A stretch of DNA of 64,000 bases, from NCBI GenBank assembly GCA_032358255.1, contig JAULBX010028935.1:62001-126000 (forward strand), written 5' to 3'. Positions within the stretch are counted from its first letter, which is position 1. Each line of letters begins with the position of its first letter. This DNA is from Heterotrichella gracilis (taxonomy: Eukaryota; Sar; Xanthophyceae; Tribonematales; Xanthonemataceae). The translations under genes and the position numbers were made by a program. The notes under the pieces were generated by a model, which saw nothing but the letters and a program-made list of their open reading frames with translations, did not search any database and was not told where the DNA came from. Of this stretch, positions 59,940-64,000 are shown one piece after another.

Positions 59940-62773
59940 ATGTGCTCGGAATGTGAGATTATCGTTCGCCTGAACAGGTACAAAATCATCAAGCAGCTCG
60001 GGGATGGGACGTATGGCAGTGTTTGGAAGGCAACCAACCGGGACAATGGGGAGACGGTGAGTGGTGGTGGCTGCTGGGACTTGAACCCAAGTTGGAGCTG
60101 CTCACTGGCCTCCTGGTGTTTTGTTCCCAAGTTTGGGCCTGGCATGTCTGTCTATAAGCGGGCCGGTCGGCTGTGTGTTGCCCAAATTGGCAGTGATTGG
60201 TGGTATCTGCACTCCACCAAGCTCAATGTTCTTTCACGATTGCTGTTCCACTACAGGTTGCGATCAAGAAAATGAAAAGGAAGTTCTTTTCATGGGACGA
60301 GTGCATGGCCTTGCGGGAGGTCAAGTCGCTGAGGAAGCTGAACCACGCGTGTGTTGTCAAGCTAAAGGAGGTCATCAGGGAGAATGATGAGCTCTTCTTT
60401 GTCTTCGAGTACATGGTGAGGCTTCCGTTGGGTTGACTGGGAGCAGTGGGGCTTTAGGGTTTTATGGGCCAAATAGGGTTTATGGACTGAACCCTGCATC
60501 CTGCCCACCTCACCGTGTCCCTGTCTATGCCACAGGAGTGCAACCTGTACCAACTCATCAAAGACAGGGACAAGTACTTCCCGGAAGCCAAGCTCAAAGC
60601 CTGGTGCTTTCAAGTCCTCCAGGGGCTGGCGTACATGCACAAGATGGGCTACTTCCACCGTGACATGAAACCGGGTACGTTCTGCTGGGGCTGCATTTGG
60701 CAGCAGGCCGTGCTTGCGATTGTCTATTGTGCCACACTTCATTTTGTGTATTAGCAGCAGGCCGTGCTTGTGGTCATCTGTTGCGCCACCCTTCAGTCTT
60801 GTCAGGGTTTTAACCGTGGCCTTGCCTGCAGAGAACATCTTGGTGTACAAGGACGTGGTGAAGATCGCTGACTTTGGGCTGGCCAGGGAGATCAGGTCGA
60901 GGCCCCCATACACAGACTACGTGTCAACCAGGTGGTACAGGGCCCCGGAGGTGCTGCTGCGCTCCCCGCATTACAACGCCCCCGTGGACCTGTTTGCCAT
61001 GGGCGCCATCATGGCAGAGCTGTACACCCTGAGGCCGTTGTTCCCTGGATCATCTGAGGTGCGACACACAGGCCTGTCATTTGGTCTGCTTTCTGGGTTT
61101 GAAATACTCAACAAGATCCCCACTGTCCATACACCTTGGAGAGGGCTGAGTACCGGCCCTCTCCAACCAGTCTCACGTGCTCATTGCCAGCAAGCACACA
61201 TTGCATTGCGCAAACTGAGTAGCACGCAAACCGCCCACACCTCTGAGCCACTGCATCACAGTAGTTTGGCACGAATTAGCCCTTGCATTAATGTGTCGTC
61301 ATTGGCAAATGAAGCGACTGGAAACATTTTTGCTGAAATATATGTAGCCAAGTAAAATCATTATTTGAGCTTTACAGCCAGACTAGCACCACCCAGCGTG
61401 CGCTGGCAGCCTTCATAATAAATTTTTTATTGCAACTTCATAACCTATTGACTTCACTGTTCCAGACCGACCAGATCTACAAGATGTGCGGCGTGCTGGG
61501 GACCCCTTCCGCCAGCAGCTGGCCTGCGGGCCTGAAGCTTGCGGCAGCAAACAACTTCCGCTTCCCCCAATTCCCCACTGTGCCCCTCAATAAGCTGGTC
61601 CCCAACGCTTCAGCTGATGCCATCGACCTCATGACGCAGATGTGCCACTGGGACCCTGCTCGCAGGCCAACAGCGGCACAGGCCTTGCAGCATCGGTATT
61701 TCCAGGTCAGTGCCTAAGCAGGGATCATTGATGCATGAAAGAGGTATCAATTGCATGACGCATGCCCGGTAGCAAATGTGCATGCAAGGCGTGGCGGGGA
61801 ATCTGCAGGATACCTTGTGGTTGCTTGTCACACAGGTGAAGGGACACAAGCGCTTTCTGATGTGGAAGAGTGTTGACAAATTCCTTTCTCGGTGCAGGGA
61901 AGCGTTTCGCGTCCACTGACCATGCAGGCTCCGTATGAGCAGCAGCAGCTTGCCCAGGCCGCGCCTGGGGGGGCGAACGGGTACGCCTCATCAGGGCACA
62001 ACGCCTACTCCAGCCCTGCGCAGCCTGCCCGGCAAACGCTGGTGCCTGCGCGCGTGGACCTGGGAGCCTTTTCTGTGGGGCCAGCAGCTGCGCACGGCAG
62101 CGGCGGGGTTGGGGGCATGCGCCGGTACGGTGGTGGGCATGATGCAGGCACTACCAGCAACACGCTGCCAGCGGCAACTGGGTTCCAGCGGCAAATACCG
62201 GGAATGCAAAGCAGTCGCATGGGTGCTTTCCCAGCTGCCAACAGCCCGCAGGAGGTCCCAGCACACCAGCAGCAGTCGTGGCAGGGCATTGCTAACCATG
62301 TCCAAGAAGGTGCGAACATGTGCACACTACCTCGTGATTGGCTTTGTCATGTTGCCATGCATGCGGCCGCATTGACCCGAGAATCGGATCTCTCAGTTGC
62401 CTCAGGGAAAGACCTTGAAAGTGTGAAAAATACACATTATTATGCAGATTGTCATATTATCAAGATTCTCAATATTGCAGGATACTTACGTTGCAAATTG
62501 CTGTGTGTACCAGGGCCAGCTAGTGCATATTACGGGGGGCAAGGGTACCAAGGGTACAGCGGGCCAGGGTACCAAGCGCCACCAGTGCAAACCGTGGCAT
62601 CTCAGCTCTATCAGGCAGGGTATGGCGCCCGAGCTGGTCGGTACCACCCGCACATGCCACCGCATGCAGTGGCAGACTACGCCCCTGTCGAGAAGCCACA
62701 CGTGTTGCCCCGCATTGCAGTCGGCCAGCCGTCGTACAGCAGCCAGGCGTTCAGTATCTACAGCGGACCTTGA
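59940..62773 (+). CDS. MAK/ICK-type (RCK family) protein kinase
   Basis: Seven exons join in phase: 59940-60056, 60257-60415, 60536-60674, 60832-61058, 61466-61705, 61898-62309, 62514-62773, about 517 residues. Kinase landmarks: glycine loop 'GDGTYGSV' (~21-28), Lys43 in 'VAIKKMKRK', 'HRDMKPEN' (133-140), DFG (152-154) and the activation loop '[19 protein letters not shown]' with TDY at 166-168. Strings such as '[19 protein letters not shown]' match the MAK/ICK/MHK group. In animals and green algae these kinases act in ciliary length control and cell-cycle processes; plants without cilia keep MHK. The tail after ~300 is Gln/Gly/Tyr-rich and disordered. The start is the in-frame ATG at 59940; an upstream first exon is possible. 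Confidence 0.92.
60701..60797 (+). repeat. Tandem duplication in kinase intron 3
   Basis: cagcaggccgtgcttg occurs at 60701 and 60755, each followed by related sequence, about 54 bases apart, just upstream of exon 4. Confidence 0.8.
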
Positions 62774-63723
62774 TTGCCTCTTCGTGTACGGCCTGATGTG
62801 TTGCGGTCCACCCTGAAGCTGCTGGTCTGGCATAGCTCAGGTGCATGGACGGCAAGCATCTTGCCACATTTTGCCAGAATTTCTCACCAAGCATTGGCTT
62901 GGATCATGCTGGATTACCCATCCAGATATGGATATCCGCTGGCGTGGCATTGGGTCACTTGGGTGCAGGAGGGAGCAGCGCACGGCAGGTGGCTGATATT
63001 ATCGTATTACCTGTTGGTGCATGTTTTGCTTATCTCGACTTAGGCACTGTGCGGCTGGCTCGTGTATATACATAGGGCAGCGTGCCTCACCTGCCAGCAC
63101 ATTGGTGGTGTGCATTTTCTCGTGAGTGTTTTGTCATGTATCCACTATAGCATCCCCTCTTGGTTCCCAGCTTTCACGGTTACTACGCACAACCATTTTT
63201 CAGCATTTTTGTATTCCTGCAGCATTGCCTCTCTGCCAGTCAATAACGTTTCTGTTGCCCCTTCAATGAACCAGCCTGAGCTGGTTCTTGACTATCAAGG
63301 TTTTTGCCACTTGTTTTTCAAGGCAGTGGCACATGTCTTTTTGTTTTTGCTGTCATTGGTGCCCACTGTGGGGGCACTAGCGCGGGCGTATTGCAGTATG
63401 CGCTTGATTCGACCGGTGTTCTAATATATGATAGCTGATAGCGTTTGCTGGTCCGTTGGGTCCATGGCCAAAGCCGAGCTGTTGGCTAAAGTGCCAGGTA
63501 TCAACCAACACAACACATGAACTATCCCACGTCGGTGGCAGCATGGTAGCCTCAAGTGCTCAAGAACAGGTCCTGGGCCAAAAATGCTCTGACAATGTTG
63601 TGCCACTTGTACCATTGCAAAGCGATTCACCAGCTGGATGTTGAACGACTCTGGGAGTGAAGTGTCCATGGAAGTGTAATAATACCGTATATGTACATGG
63701 CACTCAAGGCACATGGGCTGACT
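62774..63723. other. Kinase 3' flank, no gene recognised
   Basis: No clear gene on plus. On minus, 63500-63421 reads 'SALAMDPTDQQTLSAIIY' then stop after an acceptor-like aacag, and could be a last exon of the right-edge gene. A tgtaa is near 63676. Confidence 0.35.
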
Positions 63724-63815
63724 TACTCCAGCAGGACCTCAAGTCGCGTGGGATCAATAGGTGGTTCAAACAGTGCCAGGAAAGAGCTGCGTGGCGCAGC
63801 AAATGCAAGACCGAC
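63724..63815 (-). CDS. Probable exon of a partial gene at the right edge
   Basis: Reads 'GLAFAAPRSSFLALFEPPID' and 'PTRLEVLLE' on the minus strand. It then meets GAGTAAGT, which can be read either as Glu-stop or as a strong splice donor. An acceptor (ccag) is near 63812. The rest lies to the right, outside the window. Family not recognised. Confidence 0.35.
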
Positions 63816-64000
63816 TGCTAATCTGGCTGTATTGCTGGAATGCATGTAACTAACTCACTGACTAACTACTCCAAGGCAATAAGCCCATGACGGCTTGGAA
63901 CGCCTTCAAGTTGTCTGTTTGTGCATGGCATGCCTGGTGACATGCCTAGTTCCACAGCTTCAAGGCAATAAGCCGTGTTGATAGGACATGGTGATTATGC

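Noticed and set aside
63062-63424. Plus-strand 120-residue frame after the kinase
   Set aside because: No domain or splice evidence; it lies in the likely 3' flank of the kinase and opposite possible minus-strand exons.

Overview
The window looks like nuclear DNA of a green alga (chlorophyte). The genes are split by many short GT-AG introns. Both nucleotide carriers resemble the plant plastid/adenine-nucleotide type. A tRNA-Leu gene has normal eukaryotic internal promoter boxes. Scattered AAACCCT/TTTAGGG runs match a plant-type telomere motif, and there is a proline-rich secreted cell-wall-type protein. No bacterial-style operons, rRNA, CRISPR or intact large mobile element was seen. All exon boundaries come from reading splice sites and phases by eye.

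Layout. 1-12.9 kb is a decayed, roughly 4.4 kb repeat present in two full copies and one partial copy, rich in fold-back (inverted) segments; I see no intact gene there. 15.1-17.35 kb holds a duplicated GC-rich repeat whose second copy ends at a tRNA-Leu(CAG) gene (17355-17434, minus). 19.8-21.5 kb encodes a hydroxyproline-rich-type protein (minus). 23.8-26.8 kb and 35.9-38.6 kb encode two mitochondrial-carrier-family proteins, both minus. Between them on the plus strand lie three tandem copies of an unusual gene family with a conserved helical N-terminal region and a PIN-like nuclease C-terminus; the copies look decayed to different degrees.

39.3-63 kb is a dense genic stretch: VPS50/syndetin (19 coding exons, plus), a dynein roadblock/LC7 light chain (minus), a family-2 glycosyltransferase with a likely transit peptide (minus, 6 exons), an alcohol-forming fatty acyl-CoA reductase (plus), an armadillo-like protein (minus, ends uncertain), and a MAK/ICK-type kinase with a TDY activation loop (plus). 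A probable partial gene enters from the right edge (minus).

The genes do not form one pathway. Membrane traffic (VPS50), dynein (roadblock) and a ciliary-type kinase (MAK/ICK) are loosely related. The most striking window-wide pattern is that at least ten introns or gene ends carry short partial copies of the neighbouring exon, often including a splice site. This suggests frequent local 40-110 bp duplication as a force shaping genes in this genome.
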